A stretch of 64,000 bases of DNA, taken from positions 18,445,001 to 18,509,000 of the forward strand of contig NC_061781.1 of NCBI RefSeq assembly GCF_022458985.1, in the 5' to 3' direction. The notes under the pieces are model-generated. The model did no database searches, was not told where the DNA came from, and saw only the letters and a program-made list of their open reading frames with translations. Each line of letters begins with the position of its first letter. Position 1 is the first letter of the stretch. The position numbers and the translations under genes were made by a program. This DNA comes from Mugil cephalus. Lineage: Eukaryota; Chordata; Actinopteri; Mugiliformes; Mugilidae. Shown here one piece after another: positions 11,028 to 23,302 of this stretch.

Positions 11028-12591
11028 ACCAAGATTTAGAAAACGTACAAACAAAGTTCACAGCTTCAGGTCTTCAGGCACAAGCCAGTTTAGAGAAGAC
11101 AAGACTGGCCAATTGTAACTTCTGGCCATTAACTTCAGGAAAGATATGAATGGTGAAGAGAAGCAACGTCCTGAAAGTGAGCGGTGACTCACACATTCTG
11201 AATTACATTCATATCAACAAGTTTAAAAAGACGGATTGATTTGGTTTGCATATAGGGATACTCCTTGAAACAAAAGTCTCAACAACACGCATATGGTCTT
11301 CCACGGTGAGATCTGGTGAAATCATGTCAAAATCAAAATGTCCTTTACAGAAACACACTAACAATGTGGCCACAGGTCAGACAAATGTCTCCAGAGTGTG
11401 AAATATACAAGATAGGTCATAGAGTTAAAAATCAGATCACCCGTTCCTATGCAATTCCAGCATCATTTCAGACTTAAGAAACCAGTGAAAACACAGAATA
11501 TTAGATTTACTCCAAATACAAATGCTTTATGAAAGGTTACATTATCTCTAAGGGACATCTCAGTTGTTTGTGGAAAAAAGAAGAAATGCATAGGCTACTT
11601 ATTGATTGCCATGACCCGTTGTCAATGTCCTCCCGAATCAGAGTGCTACTGAGAATCAACAGTTAACCTCATGTGAAGTGCTTTGGCCAGCTTCAGATTT
11701 CCATGTTGGAACAATTAGAGAGAGAAGAGTTACAATTTAAAGACAGTTACTAAGAAATCACTACTGGTAAACAATACAAGAGGTAATTCCTCTGCATACA
11801 TTTTTTGACAAGGATCTTTAAAAACATTATTTACACACCATAATAACAAGATTTGGCACTTTCTTTGAAAGAGACAAAAAAAAAAGATACTACCGTATGC
11901 AGCAGCTGCAGATACTTCACAGATAAGTGCTAGCGGCGAGGAGCACCAAATGAACAATAAAAAACAAACAAAAAAAAAAAGTGACATTTTTGTCCTACAG
12001 TTTCTGAGATCATTTTATGTGTGATATATGAGGTGTGCTACAAAACCAACAGACTGAAAAACTGCTAAAAGATGATTTGCATCGAAACATGATAAAAGTG
12101 TTCATCATTCTTTTTTTTAAAAATCTTATCCTTGGACTGATGACAAAAGTTGCTTTATCAGATGAAAAACACTCACCAAGAAAAAGAAAAACTTTAGAAC
12201 AGAGATGTGCAAGAAACATGTAAGCAATACCTGTAAGGACCTTCAGGTGAAATGAGACACACGTATGGAGCTGAGTGTTATGAAGCTTAAATGAATTTGG
12301 AAAAAGCTGGTATGATTATCACAGTTGTGGGTGACGGGGAGTAGATTTTGAGAACTTCAGTTTGAAGTTCTTGACATTTGAAGAGTATTGTTAGCGTTGT
12401 ACATTCTGAATACTGTCATGGCTCGTCCTTGTATTGTGTGCATGTAACCATTATTTGCGCCTCGCTCCCGGGAGGCACAAAACTGAAAATCACAATGTGA
12501 TGTCATGATCTGATAACCACGTGAAGGTAGAAAGACAAAAAAAAAAAAAAAAGTGTAGCTGTAATGGCCAAGCTATAAAATCTGTACTTCT

Positions 12592-15500
12592 TCATGATAC
12601 CTTCAGGGTGCTACCATACGCTTGCTGCACCACCACCTGCACGTTGTCTAAGATAAAGTCGAAAGCCATACTCCACACAGACTCCACCGACTGCTGCATG
12701 ATCCTGCAGACAAAAGATCGACAGAGAAAATAAGGAATGAATGAAAAGAGATAACGATAACGATGCTAAACTGCACGGAGCTTACCTCTTCATATATTTT
12801 ATAATCAGATCCAACTTTTCCAGGTCTTTATCTTCAATCAGATCAGTGCAGTATTTCACCACCTGCAGGATGTCCTCCTCCATGGGTTCTATAAAAAGTG
12901 GTAACCAATAAAAAAAGATGCATTATAGCAAAGCCACAAACAACAGCAATGACACAGGTAAATAACATTACGATACATCTGTTCTTCAACGTGTACCTGT
13001 TATGGTGGTGACCCACTCTCGCAGGAGAGTTTTAATGTCTGTCAGGTCACAGGCTCCGGCCAACGCCGGAGCAGGACGGGCAGTCAGATTAGTCACAGAT
13101 ACTTGGATGTCAGGTTTTGAGGTCGACGCTGATGCACCATTTTCGGTCTGGGGAGGGAAAACAGGTATGAGCTTGCATAAATAAACGGCCTGTCTTTACC
13201 ATAAAAGCCACTGATGCACTTACCTTCAGTATGTTCTGACCCCGTGTTTTTACAGGGGATGGAATGGACTTGGCCGGGCTGTTTGTCGCTTGACGCCTCT
13301 TTAGTGGTGAAGCTCCCTTTTTAAGAGGACTGACGTTCTTCCTCTTGTAGCGCCGCTTCACTCGACCAATGCCAATTCCCATACCGGGCTGTTTTAGCTG
13401 CAGCAGTGGATTCCTCTGCTCCGCTGCAGGGAAACCAAGAGGTTTAAATGCACGCTGATAAAAGCAAAAGGCTTTTTGTTTCACCTGACCCCACCCCGGG
13501 GCAGCCACTGCCATCAGACTGTACAACAGCACACAACTCCAATCTCACTGATATGTAGTTTATTTTTATCATCACTTTATCTACAACTTCTGTCACTTTG
13601 TTCTTGTACAGTGGTTACTTTGTTATCTCCGTCCTATTTAATGTATTTCTTGCTGCCTGCTCTCTTTGTCCTATTTAATTTCTCTTCGGTCACTACTTTT
13701 CCTGACTTGTGCTGCTGTAGCATTTGAATTTCCCCCAGTGGGGATCAATAAAGTATCATCTTATCTTACTTACACATTATCCCTTGGGGTTGGACGTTTG
13801 TTACACGGCTGTAGGCAGACTTTAGTTCCTCCTGTAGCTCTTTGGGAAGGGCGGCAAATACGTCGGGATCCACCTGCAGTCAGACAACAGAGAAACTTAA
13901 ATTCAAATTTTGTGTATTTTGGGAAAAATTTGTGAATGCATTTAAAATGACATGCTATCTGATGAAATGTGTTAGTAATGTTAGTTTTACAAAAAAATAT
14001 GGAAAACAAGTATGTAATAAGTAGTTATGATAAGTAAAAACCGACAATAAGTTAGGGATTTTTCCTTGTTCTGTGAAATGCAATAACCACATAAACAGAC
14101 GATAATAATTAAGAAAAGCAAATCAAAAGTTGCATCTCCACCTGCGAGAAGCTAGGTAGTTCCAGTACAATTCCCGGGCTGTCTGGCTGGTTCGGGATCT
14201 GCAGAACCAACGTTCCTGCAGGCGAAGTGTACCGTGCAGGTACAGGGGTAAGAGGAGGACGGGGAGGGGTGGCTGGACGGGAGTTAGGAGTGTAGCGGTG
14301 AGGATCAGGTGTGTGGCAGTTATTCGTTCTCCCGTCTCTCTTAATCCACGACTGCTCCACTTGTTCCCTCAGCTCTGCGGGCAGAGCCTCCAACACAGAG
14401 CGATCCACCTGAAAGATCATTCAGAAAGAGTTTTCTTAAAATCACGTCATTATAACATCTCTTGTTTCATCAATCCGACAAATCCTTTAAACCGGCCTTT
14501 ACCTGTGAGGGGGAAGGGACCTCGATACTGAAGTTGAGACGTGTTCGGGAATGTTTTGGAGTTTGTCTGGACGCTGGGTGGTCTTTGCTTGTTCCTGGGA
14601 CCGGCTCAGCAGGCGACAAAGGATGTGGAGAGGAGCTGGACGACGGGGCTGTTTTAGAGGAACTCTTTTCCCTGTGTGTGTCTGCAACATCTGCAACAAG
14701 GATCTGTGACTTAACTGATCTTATAGACAACAACAAAAACAAAATCAGTCTGACCAAACAAACCTCTGCTACTGGTTCTGGTGCTCTGTCCCTGGCCCAC
14801 CAACATGTCTTTGATGGAGCGTATCCGAAGGCCCTTTGAGTCCTGAGCAGCTGACTGATTTCCCTCAAGAACCTGGACCTGGATGCCGACACCTCTCATG
14901 TCCTGCACCTGCAGCTTCATGGCGTGGAACAGCTTGATGACTGCAGCGGCAATCAGCTCACCGCTGTCAGTGGACTGAGCGAGCATCACAGTCCTGAGGG
15001 AAAGAGACAGGTAAAAAAAAAGTGCAAAGACAACGACGCGGATGAGCAACGCAGAGAGGACATTGTCAATCACTTGTAACCTGCGGGGATAACAGCCTCA
15101 CCTGGCTAGATTATCACAGATGCCATGACCACCATATTTAGCCGGTTCCAGTGGAGCTCCAATCTTGCGAACCATGACCTTGAGGGTGACTCTGCGGCCT
15201 CGCAGTCCTGCATCTTGCAGACGTTTTTGCACCTCCATGGATAAGTTAGTCAGAAAAGACTCGGCCTCATCGACCTGGCGAGTAGCACAAGACGCTTAGA
15301 AAGGACAAAGATATGAAAACAGACGGCACAGGAGGAATGTGGTACATAAAGTATGTCTGACCCCGGTGAAGCGAATGTTGTAGTTCATTTCTGCCGAGAC
15401 AGATTTCCTTTCCTTCTCGTAGCGGACGGGCCGGTCATCCAGACCTCTGCAGAAGCGGAATAGGGTTTGACCGGTGCGGGGTCCAAACTTCTTTTGCAGC

Positions 15501-18500
15501 TGAGAAAGAGACACTTGCTGGAGGTCCCCACAAGACCTCACACCCATAGCAGCTAGCTTCCTACCCATAACAGGCCCAACACCTAGAAAGAGAAATTACA
15601 TAATTAGATTGAGTACTCACCACAAACAATGCTACAATACTGTAGATCAGTGATTCTGTTGTATTATCTGTCAAACACCAACACCTTGAGATCTTAATAT
15701 GATCCTCTGCAGTTTTTATTTTAAAAGGAAAAAGCCATAAGTAAGAGTGCAATGTTTTAATTTTGTTTCTTTTGCTTAAATTGAAGTTTCATCTGGGTAG
15801 ACTCAAGCAGAATTTACATCATCTTTATATCAGGTTTGAGTTTATTTGTGAGCCTATCAATTTAACAGGCTTCGTTTGATATTTGGATTTTGTCATATAT
15901 GAGAATGCATTTCTCCATCGTTGGAGGGAACCATTGTTTATGAATCATTCATTCAGCCTCTTTCTTGTCATTTCTGATATCTGCGTGGTGCTGATGGACA
16001 GCTCCTTGAAAACTGTAACACCGAATGTGTGGCAACACGTTACAGATGCTGTGTTAGCGACTGTGGAGCTTCTGACATGTACTTTATGTTCAATCTTCAA
16101 TAAAAAAAAAAAAAGTGCTATGAGAACACATTACATGGCCTCCGTCTTTATGGGGTCAGAGGTGGGTTGAGAAAATGTTTGAGACTTAGAAGTTGGAAAA
16201 GGTTGAGAACCACTGCTGCAGGTAGATGGCACTGGCCAGCAGATGGCGCCGTATATCTACCTGGTAAGCTGGTCACTGGCAGGTCCCTGATAAAATCATC
16301 CACTTCTTCAGACTTGAGGAAGTACTGCCCGTTTGGCTTGGCCTTGCGGGTTGCCAGTCGAGCCAAAAGGATGTTGGACCCTGAACAGATCAGTCAGTAT
16401 GAATTTAAAAGACGTGGCGGCTGTCTTGAATTTTTATTTTTTATTTTTTTTTTACACTATGAGTCAAACTTGAACTCACCCATGCCCACTGAAGCACAGC
16501 ACCCCGTTTTCTCCTTGATGTCGGCCCTGATTGCTCTGGCCAGATCGTCCGGGTTGACGCCCACCTCCGCTAGCAGAGCAGAACCGTCTATCAACACTTC
16601 ATCACAGCTGAGAGCCTCGATGTCGTGGGTATAACTGCAAAGTGCAAACGTCAAAGAAGTTTGGTCAACTCGTAAATGAATGAAAAGGAGGTGGAGCGGC
16701 AGACTGCTTCAGTGTTCTTCTTACCCAGCCAGAATATCATACATGTTGAGCGCCACCTCTTTATAGGCCTCAAAATCATACGGGACGGCTTGCAGCGAGG
16801 GGCACAACTGTTTTGCTTTTCCGAAAAACATCCCGTTCCTCACGCCTGCCTGCCTGTGGAAAGAGAACATATATCTTCCATCACCTTCCTGTCGGTATTG
16901 AGATCAAGCCAGTAACGCTGCGTTTATCTCTTACCTAGCCTCGTAACTGCAGGAGGCGATCTCTGCCATTGATAGAGCGGCGGCGTCTTGATCCACTCCG
17001 TTGGCGTGGGACTCGGGGCTCTCTTGCGTCGGAGTTCTGTGTAGATCATCGTCTGTCCCCTCTGAGAGCAAGGTTACGTTTAAGTCACACATGTAAAAGA
17101 CACACCGCACGCTGAGTCCAACTATCAGGACTCCCCATGTGCAAACAGTTGTGTGTTACAATCTCACCAGGTTCAGGATGAGTATATTTCCTCTGATAGT
17201 ACTTCTGCTCCACTAGAGGGTTTGCCCCAGGTCTCACGGGCACTTTGCCCTGTCCACGGTTACTGGTCACTGCTACAGGCTTTCCTGCAAAAAAAAAGCC
17301 GTGAGGTAAAGCATGAGCTGGATTTTTAAAAATCGTACAATTTGTTAGTGTTAAATATGCAAACAAAAAGAGTCTTGCCTTTCAGGTCCGGTCGATGTCG
17401 GATCCCCACGGATACAAAGAAGCAGTCCATGTCCACGTGGAGAATGCAAGATTTAACGCCAATTGGTGCAGACGTGCCTGAACACAAACAAACGCATATC
17501 ACCTCATCAATGGACACGAATACGAACATAGCATCTAACTGTGCTGCTGTTCTAACATCCAGTGTCTACACAGAGCACGTCTCACGCAATGAACACGCTC
17601 TTTGGAAGTTATTTTTGGAGAAGGTATGGTATGTAACAAAAAGAAAAAAAGGTGACTCATCCTTTCCTACCTCGACTCTCTGTAGATCCCTGCGCCGCCG
17701 ACTTCCTCAGCCGGTCCCTCCCAGGAAAGCAGACGCCTCCCGCCACTTTCCGTTTGCTATGCAGTTCATTGACATATTCAGAAAAGCCCGTCCTCCACGT
17801 GGAGATCTGGTGCAAGCGCGAGTGGGAGTAGAACTCTGAAATCAAACCCCCCGTCTGCTCGAGGAGCTGCACCGAAGACCTGTTTGGCGTCGAGAGCGAC
17901 TCGTTGGCGGGAGGATCGGGTTTGGCCGATAAATGAGTCGCGCTGATGGAGGCGGGGTCCGGTGACAAGGCTTTGTGGTGGCTCCCGTTCAGTCGAACTG
18001 GAGAATGTGAGACAGAGCAAGACGAAGGGGAAATATGAGTCTTTTCAGAAATGATATCAACCTGAGCTGGCGGCTGGAGCTGCTTTGGGAGCGGGTGGGT
18101 TTCGGTGGCTTTTACTGCCTCGTGGTGAGCGGGCGGTGGAGGTTTCGGCCTCTGCCCGCCGGTTCCAGAGGACTGCTCGGACTGCTTTGGAGGACTGTGG
18201 GGGAACTCGTACGGGTCAGGCTGGGTCTGGAACTTGCCTGGAGTACTCTGAGGTTTATTCGGCGGACTCTTGAATTTGCATTTGGACGGGTCCTTGTCAA
18301 AAGAGGGTTGATCAGTAACAGGCGACAGGTCCTCCGGCTTTAAGGCACCGTTAACAAGATGAGCGTGTCCGTTGGTCAACGGGGCTTCCCTCACCACCTT
18401 TGGGTTCCCTGCAAAACAAAGATCTTCTTTTCCACATTCTGGCATTTCATTCACTTTTGAATGGCTCATCGTATCCAGTGAGGTCTGCAACAATCCGTTT

Positions 18501-21393
18501 CTGTGACGACAATAGATATTTAATGTGTTAGTCGTGTAGATAAACTGATAAAACCCTAATTTAAAGGTAAATAAAGCAACACAAAAAAAAACAAAAAACA
18601 AACACAACTCGTTACATACTCACATTTGCAATTCCGCTTCCTGTGGGGAAGCAGACTGTGGAGACTTGTGTGGGTGCTTTGTGTGGCTGGGATTAGACAG
18701 TGGGTGGGTGTGTAAAGGGCTTCTGTGCCTGGGATCTGTAATGAGGTGACTGGATGCTAAATGACTTGGTTGGGGGTTAACAGAGTGAGCCGCGGAGCTG
18801 CGCCGGGCGGACTGGGGTTGAGGTCGACTGTGACTGGAGATAGAGGCGGAGTTGTTCTGGCAGCTGGCTGACGGCTGCTCATTGTTGAGGGGAGAGCGTT
18901 TAATTTTGCATTGTGGCGGATGAAGTCTTTGATGGACATTTGGCTGGAGCTGTCCGTGACTTGATTCTGCAATCTCTGAGGTTTGGCGAAGAGTCATGCC
19001 AGGGAAGATGGGTCCTCTGTGTGTAGCATACAGCTGGTACTGTATGTAAGGTAGGAGATGCCCGGCCTTGATACTGTTTCAAAAGAACGACAAATTAAAC
19101 ACAGATTATCAACCCTTGCATATTGCACAGCGGGATGTTAAATGTAAAAATTCCCCCTCCCGCACCAAAACACACCTGTCCGTGATCCACTCTGGCCTGA
19201 TGACCTTTTCCCCTTTGAGCTCCTTAATTTTGCTATTAGGCAAGTTACTGGCGATGATGTGGGTGGTCTTGGAGCGCGAGTAGTAGACGTGGAACTGGCC
19301 GCCGTGCAGCATCATCAGTCTGCGTAGTTCGTCTGCGCTTGGATCTGTTTGAAAAGATAAAACAGACAAAACAGCCATGGAAAATTTAAGCTTGATAAAC
19401 ACACACCTGCAGAAAAAAAAAAGCCCAGTTCAGTAAACCCTTGGCAGCCTCCTGACAAATTGAAGGATGGCAATGAGGATGTGAGAATACGCCACGTTTT
19501 CTTTTCTCTGCGCCGATAAGATTTGAGCCTCTAAAAAAAGCAACAATTTTGTCATAGTCACTCCCCAGCGCTCATCCATCCAACCGTAGCTTGGCATCTT
19601 CCGTCTTTATGACTAGTCTGCTGTGCGTCTATGTCGGCTGGCGCACCTCGAATGACAGGGCTGCTGTATATTGCACCAAAGAGACGCTCTCTTGAGTTTA
19701 TTTATTTATTCCCGCACATTTTAGAATGACATTCACACTGGAGAAATACAATGGAAAAGTGAACCCCTGTTTATGGATCTGCACACTGCACCACAAACAC
19801 GGGAAATATACATCTGCACATGAGTAAAAAAAACAGGTGAGTAAATATACAAACATTATCCTGAAAGCATGTGAAAGAAATCTCCACACGCTGGTGCTGG
19901 GCGTGCGTTCTCTCTGCTCCAAACTGAGCATTTTAATGAGTTTTTCTTGTGAGCTTATTTGTGACAAACACTATTAGGATCTCACAATTAAAGGCATTAT
20001 AAGCTCTTCAGGGGATTATAATACGTTTCTGAAGAGCTCAAATTTTGTTAAATATATGAAATTATATCGCGCCAACACTCGAGGAGATGCATACATATGC
20101 AAACACGCAGCTGAAAGGAACTGAACTGCAGAAAGCTTCGTTTTCTAAGGTACTCATGTGTGTGAGTTTACATCCCCATTCACCTCCTGATGCTGTGACA
20201 GGGGCTGACTGAAAGAATTAGGATGGAGGAAAGCAGACAGACCACACATATACAGTATGTTCAGTATGCACTGCACTACCTGTGTAGCCATTGACATAAA
20301 TAGCCACGCCACTGAAGATGCTGGAGCACGTTCCTTGCTTCTGCTTTTCTCTGGGGGCGTCGAGTTTAAACTGCTCGTCCAGCTTCGAAACCTTGGCAGC
20401 CATGTAGCCGCCCTGCGCGCATGGAGAAGAGCGGCGGTCACACGAGGTAAACGACAGGTGGACACACAAAAAGAGATTTATATGACGGCCGAGAGTTTAC
20501 ACAATATCACAAGCACCTATAATGAATGTGTCTACACACGTACTTATAATGTAACTCTTCTGACACACTCATTATGCAGCGAATACGACTCGATCGAAGC
20601 CTTAAAATGACTTTGCTTCACAATTACATTATTGTCTACTTGCAAAGATGTCAAAAGTAAAAAGCAGCCTGCCAGAGGGTCCCCGTGGCCCGCGGGATGA
20701 ATGCGCAAAGTGCAACAATTACACTGAAGACATTGACTGCAATTTTTACAATAAAAATAATGCATTTTCAATGAGAGTTGTGGACATGACACAACGTCGA
20801 GATCTAGAACTGTACAGAAATTGCAATTCTTTTTCTCGAGACATGTCTTTTTGTTCATTACATGCTTTCAATTAGTGCAGTTCATTAAATGCAAACACTT
20901 TCATCATGTTTTTATTTGCACTAAAATAAAGGGAAACCTTTGGAGATGTCATTATTTGTAGGTTACTACGCTATTGTGTTATCAAATTGGGCTGTATGTG
21001 GCACCCTGAAGTAAAACGAGTTGACACCCCTCATCTAGAGTGTCCTCCTATTAGCGTATGGGATGTTACATGATATGAGCAGCATCTAGCCATAGCTAAA
21101 AAGATAGTTTGCGATGTATCTCTAGTTCTCATCTTTTATAATGAGTGTGAAAGAGGAGGTCAAGGAGGCTGTTTTTCTTTCCATTTCCCAGTAGTCCTGT
21201 AAGGCACACTAGGCATTAACTGCATGCATTTGGAGCTACTGCATCATAATGTGCTCTTGGAGCTGAGAGGTTATGTGCTCTATGGATCCTCCACGGTCGG
21301 GCATAATGAGATGAGCGCTGTACTCACCTTTTCGGCCCAACCATTGTCTTCACTGGCACTGGCTCTCTTCTTCGCCCACCCATCTCGACTCAT
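12592..21393 (-). CDS. rev1: REV1, dCMP transferase / Y-family translesion polymerase
   Basis: Twenty-one coding exons join in frame to 1379 residues (human 1251). Exons: 21328-21393, 20280-20412, 19176-19344, 18624-19073, 17671-18500, 17379-17477, 17168-17284, 16935-17061, 16725-16853, 16480-16634, 16261-16380, 15362-15582, 15102-15274, 14764-14993, 14503-14690, 14142-14408, 13774-13873, 13224-13423, 12997-13147, 12786-12888, 12592-12703. The BRCT domain is at about 45-135 (HGGQFHVYYSRSKTTHIIA). A long Pro/Ser/His-rich linker follows. The catalytic core starts near 560; HVDMDCFF and SCDE supply the acidic metal ligands, about D565, D718 and E719. Two ubiquitin-binding motifs (near 1070 and 1159, both with LEALP/FAALP-type cores) and the C-terminal polymerase-interaction domain (1285-1379) are present. 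It inserts dC opposite lesions and scaffolds other translesion polymerases. One intron is GC-AG (donor 17378). Confidence 0.95.
13485..13768 (+). mobile_element. 3' end of an L2-like LINE in a rev1 intron
   Basis: The fragment contains GCCATCAGACTGTACAACA, then a T-rich 3' UTR, and ends with GAATTTCCCCCAGTGGGGAT, CAATAAAGTATC and a TTATC tail. This is the layout of fish L2/CR1-clade 3' ends. It is 5'-truncated with no reverse transcriptase coding left. It lies between rev1 coding exons 17 and 18 (counted from the ATG), on the opposite strand, and ends next to the donor at 13773. Confidence 0.6.
15648..16215. mobile_element. hAT-like transposon remnant in a rev1 intron
   Basis: The left end reads CAGTGATTCT; the right end, reverse-complemented, reads CAGTGGTTCTCAACC, a typical hAT-type terminus. 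The flanking octamers CTGTAGAT and CTGCAGGT match at 6 of 8 positions, compatible with an aged 8-base target duplication. The interior has no recognisable transposase. The left terminus is only partly similar to the right one. Confidence 0.45.
16236..16247 (+). promoter_or_regulatory. CTCF-like core in a rev1 intron
   Basis: CCAGCAGATGGC fits the CTCF core at all 12 positions, 14 bases outside the donor of the rev1 exon ending at 16261 and just past the hAT-like remnant. Similar cores are at 1483-1494 (plus) and 27989-28000 (minus, inside an aff3 coding exon). Confidence 0.3.
20664..21350. repeat. Segmental duplication copy 1 (spans rev1 first coding exon donor)
   Basis: The left part (to about 21040) is a dispersed fish repeat of the type ending GTTGACACCCCT. 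The right part is rev1 intron 1 with the end of its first coding exon. Both parts recur, diverged, at 23303-24397, so this is a duplicated segment and not just two independent insertions of the repeat. Confidence 0.75.
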
Positions 21394-21519
21394 ACTGAAA
21401 GCACAGGGGGGAGCTATTCCTCAGTGCTGACCATTGACTGCATACATTACTGACACATAACAAGTCCAGATACCAGACCACAGCCGTCCAGCTGTTTTCT
21501 GAAATATAAGACATTGCTC

Positions 21520-22255
21520 ACTTATCCCACGTGTGGGAAATTTCCTTGTCACAGTAGCACAGAATTAGTAGACAAGAATATATATATACAAAAAGACAAT
21601 AACAAATTTGAAAGAATATACAAAAATAGAGAGACATTCTGTAAATACAATGTGGTAAATATAATAAAATGACTAAAATCATAAAATTGTCTATACTTCC
21701 TCCCACTTGTTTTCGAGTATGTCAAATATTTTATGTTTATTTTTATTTTGTGTTATTTATGTTCGTTGTGTCCATTCCTGTATGATTATTTGGTTTGTTT
21801 TTTACATGTTTGTAATAAACTAAACTACAAAATGTAGAAAGTGAGGTAGTAGTTTATGCAAAATTTAAAAAAAAAAACGCAAAATGTATTTATGCAAAAA
21901 TAATATATATTCACATAAAATGCACACACATAGCTCCATTATTAATCTCACATAGGGGAATTTTTTTGTCACACTAGCGCAGAATTAGACATGATTATAT
22001 ACAAAAAAGGCAGACAAATTTGAAAGAATATACAAAATATACAAAAAATAACAACAAATATATAGATGGAGACATTCCGTACATACAGTGTGGAATTCGG
22101 GTACATAAAATATTTTATGTTTATATTTATTTTTTATTTAGAGACTAATCTATAAAATGTAGACAGTGAGCTAGATATCTGTGTGCAAAAAAAGGCGGAT
22201 TTATTGGTGCAAAAAAAAAAGCAAAAAAAAAAAAAGGCTATGAGCAGTGACGGTT
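21520..22255. repeat. AT-rich local tandem duplication upstream of rev1
   Basis: The block starting about 21525 and the block starting about 21945 share a succession of words: TTGTCACA(G/C)TAGC(A/G)CAG, TTTGAAAGAATATACAAAA, GAGACATTC(T/C)GTA, AATATTTTATGTTTAT and AAAATGTAGA(A/C)AGTGAG. They look like two tandem copies about 415 bases apart. No gene is seen. Confidence 0.6.
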
Positions 22256-22859
22256 ATTTAAATTATTGGACAGTCAATTCCTGGTTGGGTTTCTGTTGTT
22301 TACAGAACTTTCTGTTGAGTGCAAAAGCTAATTACACAATCCCTTATCGTCATTAGACATTTATAATTGTTATTTTATGAATTTATATTATCGCATTAAA
22401 TGTATTTTGTTGCTACTGGCTGCACGTCTTGTTGTCGTGGGGGGGGGGGAGCTTTGCGTCCAAGGACGTGCTCGGGCAGACTCTCCAGGTAACACAGCCC
22501 CCATGTGGCACTTTGTCAGTTCTCTCATGTTGCAGCTCGGTCAACATTAACACAGCCACTAAAAAGCGGGTTAAACGTGCACGTCGACCTCAGTTAAAAT
22601 GCCAAATGCGGAGCAGTCAAAGTGTTGTTTTTTTTTCTTCTTCTAAGCATTTGCTAACAAAGCTGGCAAACGTGAGCTAACCAAACAAAGAACATGGGTT
22701 TACGACTATGTAACTTCAGCACGGTCACCATGGCTGTAAACAAACACGGCTCTTCAGAGAGCCGCGGGCAACAGAAGTCACTTGTTTTATTTTTATTTTT
22801 ACCTTTTATCCTGTCAGAGGAGGTTGTTAGCCACAGACTTCTTTCTCTCTGCAGATACC

Positions 22860-23240
22860 GCTCAGCAGAAACGTTGTGTGCGCACTGATCAGGTTAAACG
22901 AGGTGAGACCAAAGCAAAGCGAAATGAAAATGCTCCCAGACACTCAGCTCGACTCCTCGCCCGTGACTTTGTTTTCCAGACAAACTCCCTGCTGCGGACC
23001 GAGATCCCTTTATCTTGTCACGCCGCCACGCCATGTCCCTCGAACATTTTCGCTCACCCTCCCAGTCCTTCGGCTCTCCATTGCTGCTACCGCCTGGTCG
23101 CTGCTTCGCTTTCTCTTCTTTCTCGGAGAGTGAGAAAGTGCGCGAGGCAAAACACGGGAGTTCCGGCAGAGACACTTTCAAAATAAAACGGGTCATGCGC
23201 AGATGGGGCGTGGGAGCATGTTGGGACAACAAATTAAATA
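22860..23240 (-). promoter_or_regulatory. rev1: CpG-rich candidate rev1 promoter and noncoding first exon
   Basis: This is the only GC/CpG-rich island upstream of the rev1 start. On the minus strand a donor-like GGGAGG then GTGAGCG occurs near 23057. It would end a noncoding exon that splices to the acceptor just before the rev1 ATG (21394-21395). An ATG in that putative exon is out of frame with REV1. The transcription start is not proven. Confidence 0.45.
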
Positions 23241-23302
23241 AATTAAATCAAAATAAATTATTCCACTGCATTGTGTGACTGTGTAACTTTTTGGGGTTTT
23301 GG

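Noticed and set aside
18411-18424. Possible extra rev1 intron ending TTTTGCAG inside the exon 17671-18500
   Set aside because: The frame reads straight through with no stop and no matching donor was seen, so it was kept as one exon and noted only as a possible alternative acceptor.
22694-23186. Open frames of 64-134 codons in the CpG-rich rev1 upstream region
   Set aside because: They overlap each other in several frames, have no family resemblance, and fit the expected openness of GC-rich promoter DNA.
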